A DNA stretch of 64,000 bases, from the NCBI GenBank assembly GCA_041745295.1, contig JBGTJE010000091.1, forward strand, positions 1-64,000, read 5' to 3'. The DNA comes from JANMEB01 sp041745295. GTDB lineage: Bacteria > Planctomycetota > Planctomycetia > Pirellulales > Pirellulaceae. The position numbers and the translations under genes were made by a program. The notes beneath the pieces were generated by a model. The model was not told where the DNA came from and did no database searches. It was given only the letters and a program-made list of their open reading frames with translations. Every line of letters begins with the position of its first letter. Positions within the stretch are counted from its first letter, which is position 1. Shown in pieces: positions 7,351-16,366 of this stretch.

Positions 7351-9021
7351 TCACTTTTCCGATTTTTCGAGGTCTGCCCGATCGACTATTGCCACATCGA
7401 TGAAATACAAATCCGTCGCAACGTCAAAGGTTTCTTTTGTCAGCGAAGTTTTCATCGATTGCCATTGCACCGTTGGCACAATGGCCTGCCATGCCTGAGG
7501 ATCCCCAACGCAGACGGGCATGGCGAAGTCTGGTTCGTCGGCGACCCAGCGATAGGAAACGGTCGCGGCGGTGTCGTCGAACGCAAGTTCCAATGTCGGC
7601 AATTTTGCGTGCCGCAAATATTGATTGAAAATCGGCGTCATGTCCCGGCCGAAACGCTGGCTGAACAACTTCACGATATCTTCCGTCAGGATGCTCTTGT
7701 ACTTAAAGGTTTGATACGTCTCGCGGATCAAGTCAAACCATTTGGCGTCGTCATTCATCACGCCGCGAAGTGTGTGCAGAAAGAGCGCGCCCTTAAAGTA
7801 CTGGTCTTGTGGTGGCACGCGTTGCAGACCGCGCTCTGGAATAATCGGGCGACGGTTTTGGACTTTGGATTTATAGCCGTTGATGTATTTCAGCGCGTCC
7901 TCGGCGCCGAACACGTGCTCGACGTACAGGGCTTCGAGATACGTCGTCCAGCCTTCGTGGATCCACATGTCGGCGACGTCGGCCGCCGTTACCGCGTTGC
8001 CAAACCACTCGTGGCCGCTTTCGTGGATGATGATGAAATCAAACTTCGGACTGACTCCCACACCCGTCCAATCGCGCCCGCCGTAACCGTTTTGGAATCC
8101 ATTGCCGTAGGTCACCGCGCTTTGGTGCTCCATGCCGGTGTAGGGGACTTGGATCAGCTTGTAACCATCTTTGATAAAAGGATATTCGCCCACGAAATGC
8201 TGATACGCGCCCATCATCGGCTTGACCTGGGCGAATTGGACCTTCGCCTTTTCGAGGTCTTCGGGAAGGACATAAAAATCGAGCGTTAGTTCTCCCAGCG
8301 AATCCGCGAAGTGTTCGTACTTGCCTATATTGAGCGAGACATTGTAAGCGTTGATCGGATAGTTCACGTGCCAATCCCAGCGCGTATATCCGTCGCCGAG
8401 ATCGGTTTTGCCAACGAAGCGGCCGTTGGAGACATCGGTTAGATCGTTGGGCACCGCGACGCGAATGTCCATGGTCTCCGGTTCGTCGCGCCACTGGTCT
8501 TTGCTCGGCCACCAGATGCTGGAACCTTCTCCCTCACAAGCGGTGTTGACCCAAGGCCGGCCCTCGGGGTCCAGCCGAAATGCGATTCCGCCGAACCGGC
8601 CGGTGGCTTTGGGCGCGCCGGAGTAATGAAAGTCGATCGAGTATTCCTCACCGGCTTGCAACCTCTCAGGAAAGTCGATGAACACGGCGTTGAGTTCCCG
8701 CTCGTACTTAAGCGATTGCTCCCTCATCGTGATCTTGTCCACGCCGAGGTTTTCATAGAGGTCGATTTGAATTCGATTGTCGGGCTCAAGCATCCGGAAT
8801 CGGATGGTGTTCTTGCCGGCGATGTACTTTCGTTCCGGGTCGACGCGGATGTCGAGTTGATACGAGAGCAAATCGTTGTTCGCACGGTGCTGGCCGTATT
8901 CACCGCGCAGAATGTCGGCCCGAGTCGGCTCGCGCGACTCTTGGCTAAGCGTAGTTGGCCCGCTCAGCGCAACCGCCCAATGGCAGAAAGAAATCGTCAA
9001 CAAGCCAAACAATTTTTTCAT
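7351..9021 (-). CDS. Exported M1-family zinc aminopeptidase
   Basis: The 556-residue product starts with a signal peptide (KKLFGLLTISFCHWAVALSG). It has an N-terminal beta domain (~40-230) followed by the gluzincin catalytic domain. The zinc site is intact: HESGHEWFGN (HExxH) near residue 310 and the third ligand Glu in MWIHEGWTTYLEA about 19 residues on. GMEHQSAVTYGN matches the GxMEN exopeptidase motif with variation. It should trim N-terminal residues from peptides in the periplasm. The frame is open to 9204, but the ATG at 9021 carries GAGGG about 7 nt upstream and gives the signal peptide. It lies 41 nt downstream of the glycosyltransferase gene and may be read through from it. Confidence 0.9.
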   Translation of the reverse strand: MKKLFGLLTISFCHWAVALSGPTTLSQESREPTRADILRGEYGQHRANNDLLSYQLDIRVDPERKYIAGKNTIRFRMLEPDNRIQIDLYENLGVDKITMREQSLKYERELNAVFIDFPERLQAGEEYSIDFHYSGAPKATGRFGGIAFRLDPEGRPWVNTACEGEGSSIWWPSKDQWRDEPETMDIRVAVPNDLTDVSNGRFVGKTDLGDGYTRWDWHVNYPINAYNVSLNIGKYEHFADSLGELTLDFYVLPEDLEKAKVQFAQVKPMMGAYQHFVGEYPFIKDGYKLIQVPYTGMEHQSAVTYGNGFQNGYGGRDWTGVGVSPKFDFIIIHESGHEWFGNAVTAADVADMWIHEGWTTYLEALYVEHVFGAEDALKYINGYKSKVQNRRPIIPERGLQRVPPQDQYFKGALFLHTLRGVMNDDAKWFDLIRETYQTFKYKSILTEDIVKLFSQRFGRDMTPIFNQYLRHAKLPTLELAFDDTAATVSYRWVADEPDFAMPVCVGDPQAWQAIVPTVQWQSMKTSLTKETFDVATDLYFIDVAIVDRADLEKSEK

Positions 9022-9062
9022 TTTCGCCCTCAATCCCAAAGTACCAACACAGCAAGTGGAAG

Positions 9063-10031
9063 TTATCCGGCGTGTGAACGGAGACCCCAGCGTCGTCGCC
9101 AGGCACGCAGAAAACTCGCGTTCCAGAAGATTGCCCGATCGTAACAGGCGGCCGCCGCCGTTGACTGGCCCTGTTGAGCCAGTTGTTTTCCGGCCCGATA
9201 CCAATAGACGGCGACTTTCGATCGCAACTGTTTGCGACGCCGTTCCGGAATTCGGCCAGAGAGAGCGTCGTAAATGTATTCATAGACTTGCGCCCACCGT
9301 CGAAACGAATCGGAGTGCCGCATGCTGAGATTGCCTTCCTCACGACGTACCGCGGCATTGCCATGATGAAATTCAACCGGGGCACCGGCAACGTACTCCC
9401 ACCGACCCAGAAGGGCGACCTGCACAAACAGCAGCGAGTCCTCAGCGGATTCCTCCGTTTCGCTCCACGCTCCGGCCGCCCGCACAGTGTCCGTTCGGAG
9501 CAGCGTCGAGGATGCGATGCCTCCTCCATGCCCAAAGATCCAAGAAACCGGATCCTTTGCCAGGTGACGACAGTTATCACACCGAATCACCGTGCCCTTC
9601 GCGTCAACAAATCGTCGATCGGCAGTCGCAGCGACGATCGACGTATTCTGTTCCAATGCGGAAACTGTGCGAGCCAGAAAGTCGTTCGGCCAGCGATCGT
9701 CCGAATCCAAAAATGCCACCAGCGGCAGACCGTTCAGCTCACGCATACCGCGATTCCGCGCAAAGCCAGCCGTTGTGTGAGGCCGTCGGATCAGCGTTGT
9801 CTCAAAGCCGGGTCGGTATTCGTCAACCCACTGAGCGACGGCCTTTAGAGAATCGTCAGTGGAACCGTCGTCAACCACAATCACGCGCGTCGGCAACAGT
9901 ACTTGCTGCGCCACGGATGTCAGCGTCGAGAGAATGACGGATGCTCGATTGTAGACCGGGATGATGACGCCAACCCGGCTCTGCCGGTCGGTCACCGGCG
10001 CTGACTGATTCTTGACGGTAACACCAGACAT
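9063..10031 (-). CDS. Family 2 glycosyltransferase
   Basis: This is a GT-A fold inverting glycosyltransferase of 322 residues. The N-terminus holds VGVIIPVYNRASVI, then IVVDDGSTDDS (nucleotide-binding Asp), FARNRGM, and the metal-binding DSDD in FLDSDDRWP. The donor and acceptor cannot be read from sequence. There is no membrane segment except weak C-terminal hydrophobicity. The last ~60 residues look like a TPR-like helical tail (YWYRAGKQLAQQGQSTAAAA). The start ATG overlaps the stop of the upstream gene by one base (TGATG), so translation is coupled to the DUF6817-like gene. Together with two further GT2 genes it suggests a surface-polysaccharide or glycan locus. Confidence 0.85.
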   Translation of the reverse strand: MSGVTVKNQSAPVTDRQSRVGVIIPVYNRASVILSTLTSVAQQVLLPTRVIVVDDGSTDDSLKAVAQWVDEYRPGFETTLIRRPHTTAGFARNRGMRELNGLPLVAFLDSDDRWPNDFLARTVSALEQNTSIVAATADRRFVDAKGTVIRCDNCRHLAKDPVSWIFGHGGGIASSTLLRTDTVRAAGAWSETEESAEDSLLFVQVALLGRWEYVAGAPVEFHHGNAAVRREEGNLSMRHSDSFRRWAQVYEYIYDALSGRIPERRRKQLRSKVAVYWYRAGKQLAQQGQSTAAAACYDRAIFWNASFLRAWRRRWGLRSHAG

Positions 10032-10780
10032 CAGGCGGCCCGCGATTGGAACACTCGTCGCTGAAAACGTGTCAGCATGCGGCCGATAGGAGACCGCGCT
10101 AATTCTGGAACGCCGGCTTCGATGAAATGAAACGATCGATCGTCGTTGCGAAGGCAGTCCGGAGGATGGATTTCATTCAGCGCCGCGAATACCTCGCGAA
10201 ATTGTTCTTCGGCGCGGGGTCCGGCACAGCGGCTGACCAGTGGCAGAATTTCCTCTTGCCGAATGATCCCCTCGTGCAGACGGAACTCGAGTGCTTTCGC
10301 TGGTGAATACAACGTTCCGTTGTCAGAGAATTCGTCAAGGAGATCGGCCAGCTTAATCGTAGTCACTTGCCGCAGCGGAGGATCAGTCTCGATATCTTCC
10401 ATCAATCCTGCGGCCGTCCGATGTTGCCAGCAGGTTTGCGTATAGACGAAAACCAATTCCTCTGCATCGACTCCGATGATACGGCGCAGCCAATTGCGCC
10501 GTTCCAGCGTGGCGCCTTTGGCACCATCGTTGAACTGTCCGTAAAGGTACGCAGAATGGAGCAGGCCGGTGATCGTCACGTGGACTGGCTGGCCCCATCC
10601 GGCCAGCGCACCTGCGGTACCGACAAGATGGCAAAGAAACGGCTTGTGACTCGGTCGAAAAGCACCGGCAAATAATTGTCGGGCTACGTCATAAGCTGCA
10701 CGCACCCGGGCAAGCGGCTCACCATCGGCGTTTCCCTGGATCATCAGCCGGTAGAGCTGCAGATTTGTTTGCGGCAACAT
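10031..10780 (-). CDS. DUF6817 / HD-like domain protein
   Basis: The 249-residue cytoplasmic protein has an N-terminal helical domain with a His-rich pattern (SHKPFLCHLVGTAGAL, then TGLLHSAYLYG). It recalls the HD-type fold of RelA/SpoT hydrolase domains and the DUF6817 family. I cannot confirm metal ligands. ELVFVYTQTCW and a helical C-terminus follow. It is encoded between two GT2 genes on the same strand (23-nt gap upstream, 1-nt overlap downstream). A role connected with glycan synthesis, perhaps nucleotide or phosphoester handling, is an inference from context. Confidence 0.6.
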   Translation of the reverse strand: MLPQTNLQLYRLMIQGNADGEPLARVRAAYDVARQLFAGAFRPSHKPFLCHLVGTAGALAGWGQPVHVTITGLLHSAYLYGQFNDGAKGATLERRNWLRRIIGVDAEELVFVYTQTCWQHRTAAGLMEDIETDPPLRQVTTIKLADLLDEFSDNGTLYSPAKALEFRLHEGIIRQEEILPLVSRCAGPRAEEQFREVFAALNEIHPPDCLRNDDRSFHFIEAGVPELARSPIGRMLTRFQRRVFQSRAA

Positions 10781-10803
10781 GGAGGCTCTCGGTTGGAAGA
10801 ACG

Positions 10804-11853
10804 TCAGGCGGCCCGACGCTCTGATGCGCGAGGCTCGTAAACCAGCTTCACTTCAGGACGCCCAACGACCGAATAGGCTGACTCAGGATATTGGCGGCGG
10901 TTTGCCGCAGCTTCTCGCGGTGCAATGATGTGTTTTTCGAGCCAATGACTTAATTTTCGACCGAACCAACGTCGCAGCGAAGGTAACCAGGCGAGGGCAT
11001 GGCGTCGATGGCTCCTGGTCCAGACCTGCGATTGTCGTAAGCCGTCGCAACCTTTGGACAGATTCCATTTTTGCTGCAGTCGATTGTGAGTGGCAGTATC
11101 CCATGCTTCGCTCCAGCGGAGTCGAAAGTAGTCCAGATCCGCCCCGGATAGTTGCTTTGGCGGCACATAGGTGATTTGTGAGCGAGGTTCAAGGAATACT
11201 CGCCCTCCGGCGTCACGAACCGTCAGGCACAAGTCGGCATGTTCGGCCGAGCACAGCAGCGCCTCGTCCAGCGGACCAAGACGCCGAAATACTTCCATGT
11301 CCACCAGCACTGCGTGGAATTCAATCAGCTCTGTCTCTTCGCGTTCAAAACGGAAGCCGCCTGGAACGTCAGTCAGTCGCATGTGTGCAAAACGATGTCG
11401 TTCGACCAAGTCGCGCGCGCCGTCCGACAGAACTTGAATCCGACATTCGCCTCCAAACATGTGAATTCGGTTAGATTCGGGCTCAAACTCGAAATACAAA
11501 GGGCCAACCACCCACGCGCCCGTCTCCTGAGCACATTGAATTAGGGGGGACAGGAACCGGTCACCCACAATGACGTCATTGTCCACGAAGACAACGTATC
11601 GAGTACGAACACGTTCCAAAGCAATATTTCTTGCCTGGTTGGGCGTCAGGAAGGAATCGGTCCGCAGCAGTGTAAAACGATGGGTACGGGCGGCCTGCTC
11701 GAGATATTTCTGAATTGCGGGTGGTGAGCCGCCATCTACGCAAATGAGCTTGAATGGTTCCTTCGTCCGTTCGTAGAGAGTCTCCAGCGAACGTTGTGTC
11801 GTGCCAAACTGTTCGCGTGGAACAAATGCGATGGTCGCGGCTGGTAATAACAT
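10804..11853 (-). CDS. Family 2 glycosyltransferase
   Basis: The 349-residue protein begins at the GT-A fold: TIAFVPREQFGTTQRSLETL, then LICVDGGSPPA, a conserved NQARNIALERVRTRYVVF stretch, and the metal-binding DND in FVDNDVIVGD. The region EFHAVLVDMEVFRRLGPLDE followed by EHADLCL matches the acceptor-side motif of GT2 enzymes. The C-terminal ~90 residues are basic and contain no clear domain. It is the first gene of the minus-strand run GT2-DUF6817-GT2, diverging from another GT2 gene. The 340-nt divergent gap (11854-12193) contains no ORF that I can support and no clear promoter. Confidence 0.82.
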   Translation of the reverse strand: MLLPAATIAFVPREQFGTTQRSLETLYERTKEPFKLICVDGGSPPAIQKYLEQAARTHRFTLLRTDSFLTPNQARNIALERVRTRYVVFVDNDVIVGDRFLSPLIQCAQETGAWVVGPLYFEFEPESNRIHMFGGECRIQVLSDGARDLVERHRFAHMRLTDVPGGFRFEREETELIEFHAVLVDMEVFRRLGPLDEALLCSAEHADLCLTVRDAGGRVFLEPRSQITYVPPKQLSGADLDYFRLRWSEAWDTATHNRLQQKWNLSKGCDGLRQSQVWTRSHRRHALAWLPSLRRWFGRKLSHWLEKHIIAPREAAANRRQYPESAYSVVGRPEVKLVYEPRASERRAA

Positions 11854-12193
11854 GGCATTGGGACCACCACGCCGGGCGGATCCTTTTGTGGTTTTGAATA
11901 GGTGCTTTGCAGATCACCCATCCATACCGCGGCAAGTCATTCGAAATTGTCCACAGGAGCCGCATTCAATGACAAACGATGGGCAACCCGTACTATTTAG
12001 GCAAACCTGAAATATGCGTCAAGATGAAACTCCGCGTCTCACAGACTGCGGTGGCTGACGATTCACCTTTCGGTGATTCTGCGATTTCTGCTAATCTGCG
12101 AAGTCCGTAATCTGAACGCCACTGCGCCGATTCGGCGTCTGATCCGGCCTTGCCTGATCTTAGCCTCCGTTCACACACTCCGAGAGTTCCGCG

Positions 12194-13342
12194 TTGTTGC
12201 CAAAGTTCGATCTCAGCGTAATTGTCTCCACTTATCAGCGCCCGCTTCATCTACAGCGGTGTTTGCTGTCGCTAGCGGGACAGCAGAAAGTGGCGGGACG
12301 GTTTGAGGTGATTGTTGTCGATGATGGATCACTGGACGACACGTCTGGGGTTGTGCAGCGACTCGCGGGCGAGGTGAATTTCCCGTTGCATTTTCTGACT
12401 CATCCCCATGACGGATTTCAGTTGTCCCGCTGCCGAAACCTTGGCATTCGGATGGCCCGAGCACCTTATCTGCTCCTGACCGACGGAGACTGCCTGTTTC
12501 CCCCGGACCATCTGGCACGTCAACTTGCCGCACGTCGTCCTGGTGTGGTTCGAGCGGGACATTGCATTCGACTTGATCAAAGCGTCAGTAACGCAATTGA
12601 CGATGCCGCCATTCGTTCCGGCGCATGGCTGCGACAAATCGCAATTCCATCCCTTGTTGGTCAGTACCGGCATTGGCTGCGATCGGAATCCGAACGCTGG
12701 ATCCGGCATTCGTCAAGGCCGAAACTTGTCGGCAACAGCATCGGGATCTGGCGCGAACAATTGGACCGCATCAACGGCTTCGATGAAGTATTTCGTGGCT
12801 GGGGTTGTGAAGACGACGACTTGCGCCGGAGACTGGTGCAAAGCGGGCAGCAGATTCGATCTTTCTCGTGGTTCGGCGTGTCGTTTCACTTGTGGCATCC
12901 GCCGGACTCCACGGCACCCGTCCGCTGGCGGAACGGTAACAATGTCGACTATTTTCGACGTCCGCTGGTGCTGACACGCTGTTTGAATGGTTTGCAGCAG
13001 CGCGCGGTTGAACAGATTCGGATGCTGGTGACGGCCGGCGATCTGTCTGCGGGAGAAGATCGTCAACGACGACTTGCTCAAATGCTGACGGGATCATTCG
13101 ATACCCGAGGAGGTCAACCGGAGCTGGAGTTGCTGTTCTACCCGCGGGCAAAACACTTTCGAACAAAGTCGGCATATCGAGTCGCAATCCTGTCGATGAG
13201 CCATACGCTGCCGTACCTTATCCGACGAATTACCGACGCGGTCGTGCAGGTGCCGGACACGGCGGACTCACGATTCATTTTGCATGAGCTGCGCCGCCTT
13301 GCCTGTCTGCCGGATCAGACGTTGATTGCCGCCGCCGCATGA
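12194..13342 (+). CDS. Family 2 glycosyltransferase with galactosyltransferase-type C-terminal domain
   Basis: The 382-residue GT-A enzyme has FDLSVIVSTYQRP directly at its N-terminus, VIVVDDGSLDDTSG, LSRCRNLGIRMARAPYLL, and a DGD metal motif (LTDGDCLFPP). The block NGFDEVFRGWGCEDDDLRRRL is characteristic of the Glyco_transf_7C domain of N-terminal galactosyl- and related transferases. No ATG precedes the domain. An in-frame TAG at 12161-12163 limits the choice to TTG at 12194 or 12197. It diverges from the other glycosyltransferases and probably acts in the same glycan pathway. Confidence 0.82.
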   Translation: MLPKFDLSVIVSTYQRPLHLQRCLLSLAGQQKVAGRFEVIVVDDGSLDDTSGVVQRLAGEVNFPLHFLTHPHDGFQLSRCRNLGIRMARAPYLLLTDGDCLFPPDHLARQLAARRPGVVRAGHCIRLDQSVSNAIDDAAIRSGAWLRQIAIPSLVGQYRHWLRSESERWIRHSSRPKLVGNSIGIWREQLDRINGFDEVFRGWGCEDDDLRRRLVQSGQQIRSFSWFGVSFHLWHPPDSTAPVRWRNGNNVDYFRRPLVLTRCLNGLQQRAVEQIRMLVTAGDLSAGEDRQRRLAQMLTGSFDTRGGQPELELLFYPRAKHFRTKSAYRVAILSMSHTLPYLIRRITDAVVQVPDTADSRFILHELRRLACLPDQTLIAAAA

Positions 13343-13421
13343 TTCGATCCGGGAATGCCGCAGGATCATTACGGTGGCGTGCGGTAGGGTGCGACAGGTG
13401 GCGGAAATCGAATTTGGATAA

Positions 13422-13440
13422 GCCGCGGGCGCTCCGCGGC
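13422..13440. terminator. GC-rich hairpin between convergent genes
   Basis: GCCGCGG-gcgct-CCGCGGC forms a perfect 7-bp stem between the converging GT2 (+) and DoxX (-) genes. There is no T-run, so it may be a REP-type palindrome or a processing site rather than an intrinsic terminator. Confidence 0.35.
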
Positions 13441-13460
13441 CAAGCGGTTCGTTCGATCGC

Positions 13461-13940
13461 CTATTCCAAAAACACGACTGGCCGATCGCTCCGCATGGAT
13501 TTGGGGAGCGGCAGGAATCGCCCAATGGAGAATTGTCCGGGACCTGCAAGCAAAATTGGCAGAAGCAGACCGATCAGTGCAAGATTATATTCAAACCCGG
13601 CGTCGGCCAGGGTGCTTTCCGGTCCCATACCGAGAAAGAATCCGTTCTTGCCGTGTACCATGCCGATGGCGCCCAGCATGATGACGATCAATGAGGCGGC
13701 CGAGAATCGGGTGAGAAATCCGACGATCAAACCGAGTCCCCCGAAAAACTCGCCGACGGATACGAGAATTCCCAACGGACCCATCATCGAGTACATTCCA
13801 GCCAAGCCTGGACCGCCGAACAGACCAAGTACTTTTTGCGCTCCATGCGCGGCGAAAATAACGCCCACGATCAAGCGCAGCGCCAACAGCGAAGTATCCA
13901 CCGCCATGCGATCTTGCGAGACTGACTTATCGGCAATCAT
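13461..13940 (-). CDS. DoxX-family membrane protein
   Basis: The 159-residue protein has four membrane segments and the DoxX signature LRLIVGVIFAAHGAQKVLGLFGG near the N-terminus, followed by GEFFGGLGLIVGFLTRFSA and MLGAIGMVHGKNGFF. DoxX-type proteins are linked to thiol/oxidative stress handling and quinone-associated redox functions, but the biochemical activity of this subfamily is uncertain. A start at 13955 is possible. AAAGGGG lies about 6 nt before the ATG at 13940, which I therefore prefer. It is a single gene. Confidence 0.85.
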   Translation of the reverse strand: MIADKSVSQDRMAVDTSLLALRLIVGVIFAAHGAQKVLGLFGGPGLAGMYSMMGPLGILVSVGEFFGGLGLIVGFLTRFSAASLIVIMLGAIGMVHGKNGFFLGMGPESTLADAGFEYNLALIGLLLPILLAGPGQFSIGRFLPLPKSMRSDRPVVFLE

Positions 13941-14079
13941 GTTCGCCCCTTTCATTTCGATTGGTCCGTCTAGCCAACCCGCATTATATGCGCGATGGAT
14001 TGTGGCGTGGGACTAATCACGCGTGAGATGCCCGGTCCCGCCATTTGCGCGAACCCGGGGCGCAATTGGCCAGTTCTCC

Positions 14080-14168
14080 GTGTGCCACTAGCTTTGCCAG
14101 TGCTCTTTTCGTAATCACTCGGAATTGGCGCTCAATGGAGCTTCACACTGGCGGAGCCAGTGGCACAC
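14080..14168. repeat. Inverted doublet of a REP-like element
   Basis: Two copies of a 23-nt element lie head to head. Copy one is at 14080-14103 and copy two, reverse-complemented, at 14146-14168, with about 20 of 23 positions identical. Copy two itself is a perfect hairpin, CACTGGC-GGA-GCCAGTG. The arrangement (two palindromic units in opposite orientation) is that of REPIN/BIME elements mobilised by RAYT transposases. The gap from 13941 to 14247 holds no gene I can support. Confidence 0.65.
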
Positions 14169-14247
14169 AAGAGGAAATCGGAATCAGGGGCATAACGCCC
14201 CCCGCCCGCCAAAGATCGGGGAGGTCGGAAGACTTATGCTGAATGCG

Positions 14248-14544
14248 CTAACCACCTGCGATGGCGCCAATCACGAGAAAGGGCTCTGCGCCGGATGCCA
14301 CCGATGCGGGGAGCGGGGAGTCGGGTAGTTCGAGGGAGAGATCCCGTTCGCAGGCGAAGAATCGCAAAAATGCCCGCCGCTCTTTTGTGACTTGATCGCG
14401 AATCGTCCCGCGCAACATCGGATAGCGGTTCTCCAGCGCATCGAGCACCGAGCGCTGGGTGATCGGATTCTCGACGTCAAGCTGGACTTCGCCATCGACG
14501 TGGGCCAACAATCGCAAATGATACGGAAGTTCCACGCGGATCAT
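14248..14544 (-). CDS. MoaD/ThiS-like beta-grasp protein with C-terminal GG
   Basis: The 98-residue protein has the ubiquitin-like beta-grasp pattern: MIRVELPYHLRLLA at the start, then an acidic strand, SVLDALENRYPMLRG, and the terminal GAIAGG. A free Gly-Gly end is the feature that is adenylated and thiocarboxylated in MoaD, ThiS and relatives. No molybdopterin, thiamine or E1-like gene lies nearby, so the pathway is unknown. The start ATG overlaps the stop of the upstream Asp-box gene (ATGA), so the two are translationally coupled. An upstream in-frame ATG at 14604 would place the start inside that gene and is unlikely. Confidence 0.75.
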   Translation of the reverse strand: MIRVELPYHLRLLAHVDGEVQLDVENPITQRSVLDALENRYPMLRGTIRDQVTKERRAFLRFFACERDLSLELPDSPLPASVASGAEPFLVIGAIAGG

Positions 14545-15728
14545 GGGAGCGTTTGGACTTCGACGGAGACAACGGGAGGGAGATCGCGGACGATGGCATT
14601 CCAATTGTCGCCGCTATCGGTCGAAGCGTAAACCTGCCCGCCCGACGTGCCGAAGTAAACCCCGCACGAGTCGAGCGAGTCGACCGCCATCGCGTCGCGA
14701 AGGACGTTGACATAGCAATTGCTTTGCGGCAAGCCTTTGGTGAGCGGCTCCCATTCGTTGCCTCCCGTGCGGCTGCGGTAGACGCGGAGTTTTCCCTCGG
14801 GCACAAAATGCTCCGAGTCGTTTTTGATCGGAACCACGTAGACGGTGTTCGGCTCGTGCGCGTGAACTTCGATCGGAAAGCCGAAGTCAGTCGGCAAGTT
14901 TCCGCTGACCTCGTGCCAGGACTCGCCAGCGTCATCGCTGCGCATAACGTCCCAATGCTTTTGCATGAACAGGACGTTGGGGCGGGCCGAATGCATCGCG
15001 ATGCGATGAACACAATGGCCGACCTCGGCGTTTGGGTCGGGGATATATTGGGACTTGAGTCCCGTGTTGATCGGCTTCCACGTTTTTCCGCCGTCGTCTG
15101 TGCGGAACACGCCCGCCGCCGAGATGGCGATGTAAATTCGTTTGGGATCGGTGGGGTCGAGCAGGATCGTGTGCAGGCCCATTCCACCGGCACCGGGTTG
15201 CCATTGGGAGCCTGTCGGGTGACCGCGCAACCCCGCGAGTTCGTTCCAGTTTTTCCCGCCATCGGTCGAACGGAAAATGGCGGCGTCTTCCACGCCGGCG
15301 TACACGGTATCGGGATCGGTGAGCGATGGTTCTAGATGCCAAACGCGCTTGAATTCCCAAGGATGCTGCGTGCCGTCGTAAAATTGGTGGGTGGTTAGGG
15401 GCGCGCCGGTTTTTGGAGACGTGTCGTAGACGAATTTGTTGCTCTCGCCCATCGGCATTCCGTCTGGCGTGGTGGTCGGTTCACCGGGCGGAGTACCAGG
15501 TTGCTCCCAAGTCTTGCCGCCATCATTGGAGCGTTGGATGATTTGGCCAAACCAGCCACTGGTCTGCGACGCGTAGATTCGATTCGGGTCAACCGGCGAG
15601 CCCTTGAGATGATAGAGTTCCCAACCCGCAAAGAGCGGCTCGCTGACCTCCCATCGTTGTCGCTTGCCGTCCGCTGTCAAAATGAACGCGCCCTTTCGCG
15701 TGCCAACTAGTACTCGAACTCTGCTCAT
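14541..15728 (-). CDS. Asp-box (BNR repeat) beta-propeller protein
   Basis: The 395-residue protein has at least five Asp-box motifs of the form S/TxDxGxxW: SNDGGKTWEQ, STDGGKNWNE, TDDGGKTWKP, SDDAGESWHE and STDSGDNWNA. This indicates a sialidase/sortilin-like beta-propeller. It has no signal peptide (starts SRVRVLVGTRKGAF), so it is probably cytoplasmic, unlike true sialidases. The usual sialidase arginine triad is not evident to me. It is coupled by ATGA overlap to the MoaD/ThiS-like gene. Similar pairs occur in other bacteria (recollection), suggesting a shared but undescribed role. Confidence 0.8.
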   Translation of the reverse strand: MSRVRVLVGTRKGAFILTADGKRQRWEVSEPLFAGWELYHLKGSPVDPNRIYASQTSGWFGQIIQRSNDGGKTWEQPGTPPGEPTTTPDGMPMGESNKFVYDTSPKTGAPLTTHQFYDGTQHPWEFKRVWHLEPSLTDPDTVYAGVEDAAIFRSTDGGKNWNELAGLRGHPTGSQWQPGAGGMGLHTILLDPTDPKRIYIAISAAGVFRTDDGGKTWKPINTGLKSQYIPDPNAEVGHCVHRIAMHSARPNVLFMQKHWDVMRSDDAGESWHEVSGNLPTDFGFPIEVHAHEPNTVYVVPIKNDSEHFVPEGKLRVYRSRTGGNEWEPLTKGLPQSNCYVNVLRDAMAVDSLDSCGVYFGTSGGQVYASTDSGDNWNAIVRDLPPVVSVEVQTLP

Positions 15729-15923
15729 AATCTGCTCCCGTACTGTCTTTCTAATCCAGTCACCCGCACTACTCCGCCACTTTTAATCTGGCGCCTAAAA
15801 GCAATCAAGCGGACGTGGGCCAAGCCACAAAACAGCGATAAAACAAACGGTTAGAGGCGTTTAACCGACGTGCCGTTGCAGATCAATTTTGAAAGCGATC
15901 TTCGGTCGTCCGCTTTTCCGCAA

Positions 15924-16283
15924 TTACTCGTCAACGATGACGTTGAATCCGCCGTAGACCATGCGCTTGACGTCGAACGGAGTCTTCTTCATATCCATCA
16001 TGGTCGCCAGCCGCGGGTCCTTCATCACAAGGGCATTGACGCGGTCACGCTGCGCGCGCGACTTGAACACTATCCAAGAAAACACCACGGTCTCGCCCGG
16101 TTTGACTTTGATTTGCTTCGGGAATGGGACCGCAAACTTGCACTCGAAATCTTCCCCCACGCATTCACGGACTTCGAGAGCGCCGTGTTCGCGCCAGATC
16201 ATTGCCGCCTTTTGAGCCATGCGGACATAGGCCTTTAAATTCTTCTTCGGTACCGGCAAAACATAGCCATCAACGTAGCGCAT
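15924..16283 (-). CDS. DUF1428 family protein
   Basis: The 119-residue cytoplasmic protein starts MRYVDGYVLPVPKKNLKAY and has WREHGALEVRECVGED and a central VVFSWIVFKSRAQRD. These are the hallmarks of DUF1428, a dimeric alpha/beta-barrel (ferredoxin-like) fold of unknown function. The frame extends to 16319, but the family homology starts exactly at the ATG at 16283. It stands alone between the Asp-box gene (195-nt gap with nothing recognisable) and the secreted peptidase gene. Confidence 0.88.
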   Translation of the reverse strand: MRYVDGYVLPVPKKNLKAYVRMAQKAAMIWREHGALEVRECVGEDFECKFAVPFPKQIKVKPGETVVFSWIVFKSRAQRDRVNALVMKDPRLATMMDMKKTPFDVKRMVYGGFNVIVDE

Positions 16284-16366
16284 AAAGCCTCCATCGCGAA
16301 TAGGGTTTGAGTACCACAATACACCAAGAATCAGAACTTGTTGCCGTTGGCTTGGGTGCCTTTTTT

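Noticed and set aside
7459..8289. 276-codon plus-strand frame inside the M1 aminopeptidase
   Set aside because: It is antisense to a gene with intact HExxH motif and has no protein-like features of its own.
14477..15335. Long frames on both strands overlapping the Asp-box gene
   Set aside because: Only the frame with repeated S/TxDxGxxW motifs (14541-15728) is protein-like; the others are shadows.
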